Origin: Plumapathes pennacea
Taxonomy: Eukaryota; Cnidaria; Anthozoa; Antipatharia; Myriopathidae
Assembly: GCA_964036295.1 (NCBI GenBank)
Contig: OZ038466.1
Location: 11,132,001 to 11,196,000, forward strand
Reading direction: 5' to 3'
Length of the DNA stretch: 64,000 bases
The notes below the pieces were generated by a model, which saw nothing but the letters and a program-made list of their open reading frames with translations, had not been told where the DNA came from and ran no database searches. Both the position numbers and the translations under genes were made by a program. The first letter of the stretch is position 1; each line of letters starts with the position of its first letter. Shown here one piece after another: positions 11,166 to 23,790 of this stretch.

Positions 11166-14100
11166 TCAACATTGCAGAGTGAATGCATCAAGAGGAGGGA
11201 TTTGGGCCACATCATAGTACTTGTCCTTGACTGCCAGCAGGTCCTTCTCGGGAATCTCTGAGATCATTGTATTCAGCTTTAGAATGCAGTCTTTTAGGTC
11301 ACCCTTCTTGTATCCTGTGTAATACACAAGGGTTGGGGTCCAGTCACCAGCGTCAGTCATCAACATGGCCAGAGCAAGGCAAGAAGCAGCCAGGAGTGAG
11401 GCCTTGCAGTCAACAAAAGAGCTGTCTTGTAGAGTGGATTCAAGCACAAACTGAGCCAGGGTGAGAGTCTCTTCATTGGCAAATGCTGCCTGGAAGAGTG
11501 AAACGAAGAATTGACTGTCAGATGGTTTTAAAATATGATCAAGATGCTTTTACTTACTACACTCAAAAAGGGGTGGGGGATGGGAGAGCCAGATGTGGAT
11601 TGAATATGTGAGAATTTTGTCTCTCAGCAGCTGATGTCAAGAGTCATAATGTCATAGTAGCAAAAAAAAAAAACTTTCTGTGGATTGAATTCAGAGCTGA
11701 CCTTTGCATATCTTGTCAGGAAGCTGTATGGGATGGGAATGTTAATGTCATATTCCATGTCAATAAACATTTTCTTCTCCATCTGGATGAGCTCATCATG
11801 TTCGTAGGTGTCATCAGAGATATAAAGAAAGGCATCCAGACAAGCATGTTGCTGACACAAACTTTCCTGTTATAAAAGAAGAGGATAACTTAGGACAACA
11901 GAAACTAAACATTTTGACATCTGGATGTGGTCAAAGATACCATGGAGCCCAAGAGTGTAATCCCATTATTATATTTCCTATAAAGGAATGTTCTGCCCTT
12001 TTTATCAATTCAATTTTAAGTGATTACCAAAGGAGATTTTCACTTTACTACATTGCACATACCTCAAACTTGGCAGACATCAACAGTGAGGCTGCTCCCA
12101 CCAGCTGCAGGTTTTGGCTTGAGACTTTGTTCTTAGCCAGGTAGTGGTCAAGGAGCTTTACACCAAGATACAGTGTCTCATCATAGAAGCCAAAAGTCCA
12201 TTGAACCTTCATAAGCCAGTCAATAAGTGAAGCTCGCATTGCTGGTGTGATCTCAGCAGCCTTCCTCTCCATGAATGGTTTGATGGGGAACAGATTCTGG
12301 GGAGACATTTTATACTGAAATTAGTTGCTAAGTTGACAGAAAAGCTTAAATTAGTGCCAATGTTCGACCCAAGCCTGTCAGACTATCAATAATTCTCTTC
12401 CCAATAACCCCTTACAAAGTTCAGCAGGTGATAGACAAAATGGCATGCACAGAAGATGTGTTAAATAATATACTGAAATCTTCCCAGTTCTTCTTGGCAG
12501 GCATGGTGTCTCAACAAAATTTATAAATTACATGTTTGCAGGGGTGATGGGCAGCGCTATTGCTAAATTATATGACCACCAAGTAAAGTGTACCCTGCAG
12601 TATTGTACACTAACTAAAATTATCAGAAACAAAGAATCCAGAACCACACCCAAAAACCTTGACCACACCACATAAAACCTTGAACTGGCATGCACACATT
12701 ATACCTTGCATAATTATCTCAAGGGTGTGGCCTTGCATAAAATGACTTACCTCTCTCTTTTTCATGTTCCTGAAGATGTCTTCTGCATATTCTGCTGCCA
12801 TGAAGGGATCAGACAAGTCATCTGCATCTATATCGATAATCTCTCCATGTGCTTCACCATTTTCTTCCTGAAGGTTAAGCAGTTTGAGACTTTCTCAGTT
12901 TGAGAAATGTTCATGATAGCGTATATATATTGGTCCACTCCCCAGGCTCCACCCCAAGGTCCAAATCTTTTAAAAGAAAAGGTACCCCGTTCACATATCT
13001 TTCATAAAAAATGATACCTTTTTTTTATATATGTGGGACTATTGCAATCTTTTGGAGTAAAATCGTTTTTTAAGACCAATATAGTACAATCATGTAAGAC
13101 TCCACCACCCAAGCAGTTTATAAATAGGACCTGGTGGTAATTTAATTCCTATGATTGCAAACTCTGGGTGTGCACCGACTACAGCAACTTGTTAATACTT
13201 TTTACATACCTCTTCCATCTGTTCTTCATCAACAATAGTCTCACTTTCTGACTCAGAACTGCAAATCAAATAAAAAAAATGATCAAATAAATGACTTTTT
13301 AAAACCACACTTTGATGTCAGGTCAGGATTTTACGGTATTACTATTCCTATCATGCACTGCCTTCCATTTAGATGAGGTACGTTCCGGTATATGACTAGC
13401 ACATAACAACGATAAGAAGCCAATTTCACAAACCTCGAAGAGTCAACCGACTCATCCTGTGAGCTTTCAGAGGACGACGAAAGTAGATCGAAAAATTCTT
13501 TCTCAGAATCTGTGCTATCTCGTCCGCCATCAAGAACAGTCTCATTTTCTGATTCAGAACTGCAAATCAAAACAAAAACAAAATTACCAAATAAAAAACT
13601 TTTCAAAACAATACTGTAATGTCAGGTCTGGAATTTTACGGTATGTTATTATTACTATCATGCACTGCCTTCCTTTTAGGAGATACTTTTCTGGGCATGA
13701 CTAGCACAATAAAAGCGAACAGAAGTCCATTTCACAAACCTTGAAGAATCAAGTGACTCGTAGTCATCCTGTGAGCTTTCAGACGGCGACAAAAGTAGAT
13801 CGAAAAACTCTTGCTCAGAGTCTGTGCTGTCTTGTACGGACTGGATTTCTTTGGTCTCTCTACTCTTTGCTTTCGCTGGAAACTTCAGGATCAGTTGGCG
13901 AAGGAAATTACCTGTCAATACGAAATAAAACCTCTGTCAGTAGTGAATTTATGGTCTCGCCCTAAACCAGCCAATTAAATCGTCGCCTGCCGTGAGTCAC
14001 GTGAGACTTTGAGGAGAAAAATCTGAGGAACTCACAAGAAACGTACATTATTGTAAACAACTCTTTGATTGTGGTGTATCCACGAGAAGTGCATTACTGA

Positions 14101-15104
14101 ATGAAAAAGTTCTCTTGTGTACTCGCGAGAAGCAACTCAGAATTTTGCTAAACGACCTTGAATCACAGTGAAGAACGAATGACGACTGCTTCAACCCAAG
14201 ACGCCTCAAGATTGCACATCGCAAAAGTTGAAAAACTTTTATGATACACTTAGTTGAAATGGTTTCCAAACTAACAAAACTTGGCGGCTGCACAAGTTTC
14301 TTCACTTGCTTGGCGTCATGGCCGGTGCACGGAGGTTTGCGAAGGATAATTCACGACAAATTTGTTCAAATTTCATTTCAGCCGACTGCTTTTCACTGTA
14401 CACTTTTCACCCATTGCGTTCTTCATTTTTATATTTCAGCTACTGCTGACTTGGAATCCGCAATTCATGAAAGTGTTGCCAAACCTAAACACAGGTATGT
14501 TTTGTCAGTCTGTTTTTGTCTAAATTCCCTTTCCGGTAGCCCGCTCAAGTATCTGTAACTTTTTGAGAAAAAATATTGTGGTCAAGAAATGTACACTCAA
14601 GAAATGTACACTCTAGTAATGTTTTGAATTTAAACGTAGAAGAAACAAAACTGTAGCTGTTATCGTTATGTTATCAAAACTATTTTTACGAAAGTTAAAG
14701 AGATATAAACAACAAACAAATTTGCATTCATGCCTTGGAAACTGTTTGGACACCAAAAAGATTGTCGTTTGAGTCCGCATTGTACGTGCGTTCCTGTTTC
14801 GTACGAGGCGATCGATGTTCAAGATTTTGCTTGCAATGATTTTCAACTGTATAAATTTAAAGATTGCTTTTCTTTTACTATAGAGAAATCCAGGAACGAA
14901 GAATCAGGTTAACCTAGCGTTGGCGCTACAAATGTATTTCCGCTGTTTTTTAGCACCGACAAATCATTTCCGGACGTGCGTTGTAACTCCTAGTATAGTG
15001 TGAACGATTTTCTTACCTGGCAGCATAAAACTAAAGACAAAATACAACGCTTTGGCCACAAATGCCTTAAAGAAGGAGCTGAATACTTCGGACATCCTCT
15101 TCAT
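11166..15104 (-). CDS. B3-like G2/mitotic cyclin, copy 2
   Basis: Eight coding exons (15017-15104, 13740-13911, 13434-13559, 13210-13258, 12751-12867, 12063-12296, 11702-11866, 11166-11489) join in frame to 424 codons plus stop. Residues 1-48 are basic and hydrophobic (FSSFFKAFVAKAL and onward). Residues about 60-140 are acidic and serine-rich, with repeated FFDLL units. The cyclin N-box starts near AAEYAEDIFRNM and contains MRASLIDWLMKVQ, LYLGVKLLDHYL and the FLYISDDTY helix; IPIPYSFLTRYAK follows. The C-box (TLAQFVLESTLQD, GDWTPTLVYYTGY) most resembles cyclin B3. Such cyclins activate CDK1 in mitosis or meiosis. I see no RxxLxxI destruction box or KEN box. An alternative first exon lies at 16339-16426. 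The family call is firm and the B3 subtype is likely. Confidence 0.85.
14318..14907 (+). other. Putative plus-strand mini-gene (unit 2 copy)
   Basis: This is the same arrangement as at 5531-6106: ATGGCCG with a GT donor at 14318, a middle exon ending at 14494 before GTATG, and a 24-nt exon at 14884-14907. The substitutions relative to unit 1 leave the frame open (TGATTTGG versus TGACTTGG is synonymous). Function is unknown. Confidence 0.3.
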
Positions 15105-16338
15105 CTTGACGATCTCATACAACTGGAAGTTCGCTTATGTCACTCATGTTGTTTGTGATGTAAAACTCTCTACGTAGAATTGGAATGTGTGCGCGAGCGA
15201 CTGGGAGAACGGCAAAAAAAAAAATTTCTTGTTCAAGCAGAAAAAAGTCGAAGTGGGTATGAATTCGAAAACAAGTTTCTTCAAGTTTCATGAGGGGTGC
15301 ATTGAGGTAGTTGTGAACGGTAATAAATAATTCACGACACTCAAGTTTCGTTTTATCAGTGGGATTGCTTTTTACTCTATACTCTTGATCCATTGCGTTC
15401 TTTACTTTATCTTCAACTTCAGATTTAGAATGGGCATTTTATGAAAGTGCTCGCCAAGCAAAACACAGGTATTGTGACTGCTTTAGCGTAAATTTTCTTT
15501 CCGACATTCCGCCCAAATTCTGACATTCAAAAAAAAAAACGCCGGTAAACTCCACTAATGTTTTGAAATAAATGTAGAGGAAACAAGAACTCTGGCTGTT
15601 ATCGTACTTATGTTCAAGGTATTTGCTAGTTACTATGCTATTTTTTCTTCACTTCCGCACGAACAGCGCGGAAACTATTTCCAAGCCACAGACTTTTCGC
15701 CTGAATTCTCGGCTCTGCATTTCTTTAGCAGATGTTTCTATTTATAAGATTTAGTTTACTTAATCTGTTATTTTTAGAGAGGTAAAAAAGCAGTCGGATT
15801 TTACTTTTCTTCCTTTCGCGTAAGCGTACTAAATGAAAATACCGCTTTCATCTTTCCAAAAAGAGATCTTGCACGAGTACTAAAATTATTTGACAGAAAT
15901 TACTGAAGGGTTTCGCGCAGCCGGTTATCTTATTGTTTTATTTTGATGGTTTCATTCAAAGTGGTTCAGCTAATCATAAAACATATTTTTACGCAGGTAA
16001 AAATAAGAATAAACAAAACCATTTTTCCAATGTCATTCTTGCTTTAGAAAATGATTGCATGAAAAATAAAAATATAACTTGTCGTTATTTAGTTGGGCTT
16101 GTGCATGCGTTCTTGTTTCGTATGACGATGAATCGATGTTCATGACTTTGCATGCGATTTTTTCAGTTGTAGTGATTCGAAAACTTCTTTTTATTTACCG
16201 AGGAGCGATTTAGGAGTGGAACGAAGAATCAGGTTCAACGTTGGCGCTGCAATTGTAATTGCGTTGTTTTCTTAGCACCGAGAAATCATTTCTAGACGTG
16301 TAGTGTAACTCCTAGTGTAGTGTGAACGATTTTCTTAC

Positions 16339-16426
16339 CTGCAAGCATAAAACTAAAAACGAGATTCAACGCTTTAGCCACAAATGCCTGAAAGAAGGAG
16401 CTGAATACTTCGGTCATCATCTTCAT
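16339..16426 (-). other. Alternative first coding exon of cyclin (unit 2)
   Basis: This 88-nt block ends in GCAG|GTAAG and is equivalent to 7541-7628. It encodes Met-Lys-Met-Met-Thr-Glu and the hydrophobic SFFQAFVAKAL segment, with one Lys to Gln change. It is phase-compatible with exon 2 at 13740-13911. Unit 3 lacks this second first exon because the array ends before it. Confidence 0.45.
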
Positions 16427-18052
16427 CTTGACGATTCTCGCACAACTGGAAGTTCGCTTATGTGTTTTTTGTGATGTAACTCTCTACGTAGCATTGGAAT
16501 GTATGCGCGAGCGGCTGGGAAAACGGCAGAAGAGCAAATATTTTTTTAAACCAGAAAAAGTCGAAGTGGGTTTGAATTTGAAACAACTTTGCATTTTTTA
16601 TCCCAAATATTTGATAGATATAAGGGTATTCGAAGACATTGTTGTGTGTGGCGGTGCTTTTAAGAATGGGAGGCCTTCAAATGCCTTGACCATCTCACCC
16701 TTTGAGAGTAAAAATGTAGGATAGTCCGAAGAGGCTAACCTATGTTTGGTTTAATTACTTGATATAAAATAAAGGGAAAAAAATGGCAAGAGGGGACCAC
16801 TGAAAAACGAGATCAAAAGTTAAATGAGAAAATTGCTTTCTGCGCAGAAAGCTAAAAACGTACTATGTTAGGTAACTACAGTATATCTTGGGCGTGATCC
16901 CATTCACTCCCAACCATGCAAGAAGATAATGCATTGTGAGGTGGCTGAAATACTGAAATAGAAAATTAAAGTTGATCACTCAAGAGTGTAAGTGTTAAAA
17001 AGGAAGGGGGAGAAAAGTGTGAACATCATACTGAGTACTGTTGGGATCCAGTTGGGAGTAACAAGCTTCCTGATACGGTCAGCAGATTCCCCATCGCATG
17101 AATTAAACTTCTCTGTTTAAAACTTCGAGAAGGCCGGTGACTACTAAAACACTTTTTTGTTTCTGACAATCAAGCTTCATTATAATCCGCCAATCCGATA
17201 CATTCTTCATGTTGTCCGAAGATTAGATTTGGAGTGCTTTATTGGGGTTAGATCAAGTGTATAAAGTGTCAAATTCTTATCCTCCCACCACCCGGGTCAA
17301 AGACATTGTTCGTGGGCAGAAATTCGGGACAAAAAAAAAGGCCGCCAAACACACGCAGAGCTTATTTAGCCGACTTTTAAACATGGCGTTCAGTAATAAG
17401 GACTACATTGGAGAAATATTTGAATGTTGAAATAAATCACTTTCATCAAGAGAAGTTTCTTTTGCCAATATCTAGAAATGCTGGCTGATTCATCATCTTT
17501 AACCTCTCAAAATTTTAGGCTAAAATATTGCTCGTACCTTGGTTCCTTTTGCCTCCGGATCTGGTCCATATCCTCTGCATTCAAGCTCTTACAAAAGGCT
17601 TCACATTTCGTTCATGACACTATCTTGAAGCTGTGTAACCTGTGCTTGTGCGGTTACTTGCCAACATCCTACGATAAATATCGATAAATATCGACTCTTT
17701 GTCTGTCGTTTTACGCCGTTTTCGAGGTAATTAAGGCCTGGGAAGTGAGTTCCATTCCAGATGCAGTTAAGAGGTTTCATTAGTTTGCAAAACAGCCAAA
17801 ATCTGCCGTCGATCGGCTGATTTTGAATATAAGGAGTCCAGAGTCAGTTCTCGACCGCCATTTTGTTTACTGATGTGAGTTACCGCTGTACTGCAGTATT
17901 TTAATCACAAACAATCTCGTTCCCAGGGCCATCCGCGGCAGAAGCTTCCGACGAATGACCGTCATGTGTTATCAAAGAGAGATGGACCATAAAACACTGC
18001 GAGTGGGTGTGTGCAAAAGAAATCTTTCCTTTAAAGATTGAGGGGACTGGAA

Positions 18053-18181
18053 ATGAGCGATACAGCTGCACAAGAAATGGCATCTCATTTCGATCGACAA
18101 GTGACAGAAGTCGAAAAAGAGTTTGGAAAGGGAAGTTTTGAACTAATGGCTAAGTGTTCAGAGTCCAGGAGTTCGAAATAA
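18053..18181 (+). other. Small ORF of unit 3 (MSDTAAQ type)
   Basis: The 42-codon frame is nearly identical to 1503-1634. A short deletion (GTTGA) after AGTCCAG removes the donor-like site but keeps the frame. Unknown product. Confidence 0.25.
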
Positions 18182-18944
18182 TCATTTAATTGCTCAACTC
18201 GACTTATCAATCGATCGACTGGGCAGGAAAAACTCTCAAGTGGCGCAGGAGTCAGGTTTGCACTATTACTAAAGTGACACTGGGTTTGGATTGATGCAAT
18301 TTACACGGCAAATTTTCCAACGCAACTCGTAGTTTTGAACACATCGCTAAAGAAGTTTCCTCGTATTTTACGGCGATCTCTCAACTGCTACAATAAAGTG
18401 CTGAGGAATTTAATGTAAACAAGGAAAACACAGTTATCAAAACTGAACGAATGCTACCAGATTGGACGTTTTAATGCCTTTCATGTATCGCTATCATTAT
18501 GTTGCACTGTATAAAATCTGTATAAATGAAACTGAATAGGGACAAGGAAAATCATTCACAGAGAAAATGAAGTGTGCTTTTAAAGTTTTGGAAACTTGTG
18601 TTACAAAAATTCAGACTAACTAAGGAAGATTTTCAGAATACAAAAAGCACATACAAACAGGGGAAAATGTAGATTTAAGTTTTCCTTGATGCAATAAAAA
18701 AGTATGTGTACAAAGCAGCAAGATTCAAGTGAGTGATCTATAAGTTTCTGGTGATGGCCTATAATATGTCACATTTTCCACAAGCTCACTATATTCCATG
18801 GACTAACAGCTTCCAAATAAAAATATGTAGTTTGGTTGGAATACAGTACAATCCATTGTAAAATCTCCGAGAATCCTCCTGCCATCATAATCAATATGCA
18901 GTATTTACAAAATAGGAAGTTAGCACAGAGTGAGAACTGATTAA

Positions 18945-21900
18945 TCAACATTGCAGAGTGAATGCATCAAGAGGAGGGATTTGGGCCACATCATAGTACT
19001 TGTCCTTGACTGCCAGCAGGTCCTTCTCGGGAATCTCTGAGATCATTGTATTCAGCTTTAGAATGCAGTCTTTTAGGTCACCCTTCTTGTATCCTGTGTA
19101 ATACACAAGGGTTGGGGTCCAGTTACCAGCATCAGTCATCAACATGGCCAGAGCAAGGCAAGAAGCAGCCAGGAGTGAGGCCTTGCAGTCCACAAAAGAG
19201 CTGTCTTGTAGAGTGGATTCCAGCACAAACTGAGCCAGGGTGAGAGTCTCTTCATTGGCAAATGCTGCCTGGAAGAGTGAAATGAAGAATTGACTGTCAG
19301 ATGGTTTTAAAATATGATCAAGATACTTTTACTTACTACACTCAAAAAGGGGTGGGGGATGGGAGAGCCAGATGTGGATTAAATATGTGAGAATTTTGTC
19401 TCTCAGCAGCTGATGTCAAGAGTCATAATGTCATAGTAGCAAAAAAAAACTTTTCATGGATTGAATTCAGAGCTGACCTTTGCATATCTTGTCAGGAAGC
19501 TGTATGGGATGGGAATGTTAACATCATATTCCATGTCAATAAACATTTTCTTCTCCATCTGGATGAGTTCATCATGTTCGTAGGTGCCATCAGAGATATA
19601 AAGAAAGGCATCCAGACAAGCATGTCGCTGACACAAATTTTCCTGTTATAAAAGAAGAGGATAACTTAGGACAACAGAAACTAAACATTTTGACATCTGG
19701 ATGTGGTCAAAGATACCATGGAGCCCAGGAGTGTACTCCCATTATTATATTTCCTATAAAGGAATGTTCTGCCATTTTGATCAATTCAATTTTAAGTGAT
19801 TACCAAAGGAGATTTTCATTTTACTACATTGCACATACCTCAAACTTGGCAGACATCAACAGTGAGGCTGCTCCCACCAGCTGCAGGTTTTGGCTTGAGA
19901 CTTTGTTCTTAGCCAGGTAGTGGTCAAGGAGCTTTACACCAAGATACAGTGTCTCATCATAGAAGCCAAAAGTCCATTGAACCTTCATAAGCCAGTCAAT
20001 AAGTGAAGCTCGCATTGCTGGTGTGATCTCAGCAGCCTTCCTCTCCATGAATGGTTTGATGGGGAACAGATTCTGGGGAGACATTTTATACTGAAATTAG
20101 TTGCTAAGTTGACAGAAAAGCTTGAATTAGTGCCAATGTTCGACCCAAGCCCGTCAGACTATCAATAATTCTCTTGCCAATAACCCCTTACAAAGTTCAG
20201 CAGGTAATAGACAAAATGGCATGCACAGAAGATGTGTTAAATAATATACTGAAATCTTCCCAGTTCTTCTTGGCAGGCATGGTGTCTCAACAAAATTTAT
20301 AAATTACATGTTTGCAGGGGTGATGGGCAGCACTATTGCTAAATTATATGACCACCAAGTAAAGTGTACCCTGCAGTATTGTACACTAACTAAAATTATC
20401 AGAAACAAAGAATCCAGAACCACACCCAAAAACCTTGACCACACCCCATAAAACCTTGAACTGGCATGCACACATTATACCTTGCATAATTATGTCAAGG
20501 TGTGGCCTTGCATAAAATGACTTACCTCTCTCTTTTTCATGTTCCTGAAGATGTCTTCTGCATATTCTGCTGCCATGAAGGGATCAGACAAGTCATCGGC
20601 ATCTATATCAATAATCTCTCCATGTGCTTCACCATTTTCTTCCTGAAGGTTAAGCAGTTTGAGACTTTCTCAGTTCAAGAAATGTTCATGATAGCGTATA
20701 TATATTGGTCCACTCCCCAGGCTCCGCCCCAAGGTCCAAACCCATGCCCTTTTCGTATACCATCTTTAAAAGAAAAGGTACCCTGTTCACATATCTTTCA
20801 TAAAAAATGATACTCTTTTTTATATATGTGGGACTATTGCAATATTCTTTGGAGTAAAATTGTTTTTAAAGACCAATATAGTACAATTATGTAAAGACCT
20901 TACCACCCAAGCAGTTTATAAATGGGACCTGGTAGCAATTATTTTTATGACTGCAAACTCTGGGTGTGCACCGGCTACAACAACTTATTAATATTTTTTA
21001 CATACCTCTTCCATCTGATTATCTTCATGAACAATAGTCTCACTTTCTGATTCAGAACTGCAAATCAAATAATAATAATAAAAATATCAAATAAATGACT
21101 TTTTAAAACCATACTATGATGTCAGGTCAGGAATTTTATGTTAGCTTATTATTCCTATCATGCACTGCCTTCCTTTCAGATGAAATACTGTTCTGGGCAT
21201 GACTATAGCACGTAACAACAATAGGAAGACAATTTCACAAACCTCGAAGAGTCAACCGACTCATCCCGTGATATTTCAGAGGACGTCGAAAGTAGATTGA
21301 AAAAGTCTTTCTCTGAATCTGTGCTATCTTGTCCGCCATCAACAGTGTCACTTTCTGATGCAGAACTGCAAATCAAAACAAAAACAAAATTACTGAATAA
21401 AAAACTTTTTAAAACCATACTGTGATGTGAGGTCTGGAATTTTAAGGCATGTTATTATTACTATCATGCACTGCCTTCCTTTTAGGAGATACTTTTCTGG
21501 GCATGACTAGCACAATAAAAACGATAAGAAGTCCATTTCACAAACCTTGAAGAATCAAGTGACTCATAGTCATCCTGTGAGCTTTCAGACGGCGACAAAA
21601 GTAGATCGAAAAATTCTTGCTCCGAGTCTGTGCTGTCTTGTACGGACTGGATTTCTTCGGTCTCTTTACTCTTTGCTTTCGCAGGGAACTTCTGGATGAT
21701 TTGACGAAGGAAATTACCTGTCAATGCGAAATAAAACCTTTGTCAGTAGTGAATTTATGGTGTGGGCCTAAACCAGCCAATTAAATCGTCGCCTGCCGTG
21801 AGTCACGTGAGTACTTTGAGAGAAAAATCTGAGGAACTACAAGAAACGTACATTATTGTCAACAACTCCTTGATTGTGGTGTAATCATGAGAAGTGCATT

Positions 21901-22897
21901 ACTTAATGAAAAAGTTATCTTGTGTACTCGCGAGAAGCAACTCAGAATTTTGCTGAGCGGCGTTGAATCACAGTGAAGAACGATTGACGACTGCTTCAAC
22001 TCCAGAAGGCTGAAGATTGCACATTGCAGAAGTTGAAAAACTTTTATGATACACTTAGTTGAAATGGTTTCCAAACTAACAAAACTTGGCGGCTGCACAA
22101 GTTTCTTCACTTGCTTGGCGTCATGGCCGGTGCACGGAGGTTTGCGAAGGATAATTCACGACAAAATTTGTTCAAATTTCATTTCAGCCGACTGCTTTTC
22201 ACTGTACACTTTTCACCCATTGCGTTCTTTATATATTTATACTTCAGCTACTGCTGATTTGGAATCCGCAATTCATGAAAGTGTTGCCAAAACTAAACAA
22301 AGGTATGTTGTATTAGTCTGTTTTTGTCTAAATTGTTTTTGCGATAGCCCGCCCAAATTTCTGTAGCTTTTTAAGAAAAAAAATGTTGGCAAAAAAATGT
22401 ACACTCTAGTAATGTTTTGAATTTAAACGTAGAAGAAACAAAGAACTGTAGCTGTTATCGTTATGTTATCAAAACAAATTTTTTACGCAAGTTAAAGAGA
22501 CAAGAACAAACAAATTGTCATTTGCTTTGGAAAATGTTTGGACACGAAAAAGATTGTCGTTTGAGTCCGCATTGTACATGCGTTCCTGTTTCGTACGAGG
22601 CGATCGATGTTCAAGATTTTGCTTGTAATGATTTTCTACTGTAGTAATTTGAAGATTGCTTTTCTTTTACCATAGAGCGATCCAGGAACGAAGAATCAGG
22701 TTAGCCTTGCGTTAGCGCTACAAATGTATTTCCGTAGTTTTTAGGACCGAAAAATCATTTCCGGACGTGCGGTGTAACTCCTAGTGTGTAGTGTGAACGA
22801 TTTTCTTACCTGCCAGCATGAAACTAAAAACGAGATGCAACGCTTTAGCCACAAATGCCTTAAAGAAGGAGCTGAATATTTCGGACATTCTCTTCAT
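18945..22897 (-). CDS. B3-like G2/mitotic cyclin, copy 3
   Basis: Eight coding exons (22810-22897, 21546-21717, 21243-21365, 21006-21057, 20526-20642, 19839-20072, 19478-19642, 18945-19268) give 424 codons plus stop. Exon 3 is one codon shorter and exon 4 one codon longer than in copy 2, so the total length is unchanged. The N-terminus has the same basic hydrophobic segment. The acidic repeat region is the most diverged part (for example SSASESDTVDGGQDS), while the cyclin boxes are almost identical to the other copies. In-frame indels and an intact frame suggest it is functional. It is the last array member on the right and lacks the second first exon. Confidence 0.85.
22123..22699 (+). other. 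Putative plus-strand mini-gene (unit 3 copy)
   Basis: ATGGCCG at 22123, a middle exon ending before GTATG and a last block ending at 22699 keep the same splice phases as units 1 and 2. Changes are missense only (KPKHR to KTKQR, REIQ to RAIQ). Unknown product. Confidence 0.3.
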
Positions 22898-23790
22898 CTT
22901 GACGATCTCGTACAACTGGAAGTTCGCTTATGTCACTCATGTTGTTTGTGATGTAAAACTCTCTACGTAGAATTGGAATGTGTGCGCGAGCGGCTGGGAG
23001 AACGGCAGAAGAAAACGAACAAATATTTCTTGTTCAAGCAGAAAAGTGCCGAAATGGGTATGAATTCGAAAACAAGTTTCTTCAAGTTTCATGAGGGGTG
23101 TTATGGCTGGTGCACGGAGGTAGTTGTGAACGGCAATAAATAATTCACGACGCTTCAAGTTTCATTTTATCAGTGGGATTGCTTTTCACTGTATACCCTT
23201 AATCTATTGCGTTCTTGACTTTATCTTCAAGTTCTTCAGATTTGGAATGGGCATTTTATGAAAAATGCTCGCCCAGCACTGGTATTGTTACGGCTTTAGT
23301 AAAAAATTCCTTTCCAATATTCCTCCCAAATTCTATGGCTTTCAAGAATAAAATTGTTTCCAAGAAAACGTAAACTCGACTATTTTGCAATAAATGTAGA
23401 AGAAACAAGAACTATAGCTTTTATCGTTCTAATGTTCAATCATGTCATTTGCTAGATGCTATGCTATATACATCATTCACTTCATGAACAGCGCGGAAAC
23501 TATTTCGAAGTCACAAACTTTTCGCCTGAATTTTCGGGTCTGGTCCTTCAGCAGTTGTTTCTTTTTATAAGATCGTGTTTATTTAATCCGTTGTTTTTAA
23601 AAAGGTATAAAAGCAATCGGGTTTTACTTTTCTTCCTTTCGCTTAAGTGTATAAATAATGAAAATACCGGTTCCTTTGTAATAAGGGATGTTTCCCGAGT
23701 ACAAAATTTAATTGACAGAAATTAGTGGAGGGTTTTCGACTTTTCGTGCAGCCGGTTATCTTATTATTTTATTTTGATGGTTTCTTTTAA

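Larger units (their letters stand above)
1..23790. repeat. Three-unit tandem array carrying cyclin genes
   Basis: The same long sequence recurs head to tail. Landmarks such as GTGGGTTTGAATTTG fall at 21, 7774 and 16566, giving unit lengths of about 7.75 and 8.79 kb. Homology of the third unit stops near 23790, before the stretch equivalent to about 7150-7750. Coding exons and introns are both conserved, so the duplication copied genomic DNA and was not retroposition. Unit 2 is longer because of a nested duplication (about 10390-11165) and an insert of about 80 bp near 8878-8960. The window opens inside the array, so another unit probably lies to the left. Confidence 0.95.

Noticed and set aside
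1-23790. CRISPR-like or phage-like repeat structure
   Set aside because: The repeats are multi-kilobase gene duplications in an intron-bearing eukaryotic locus; there are no short regularly spaced repeats.
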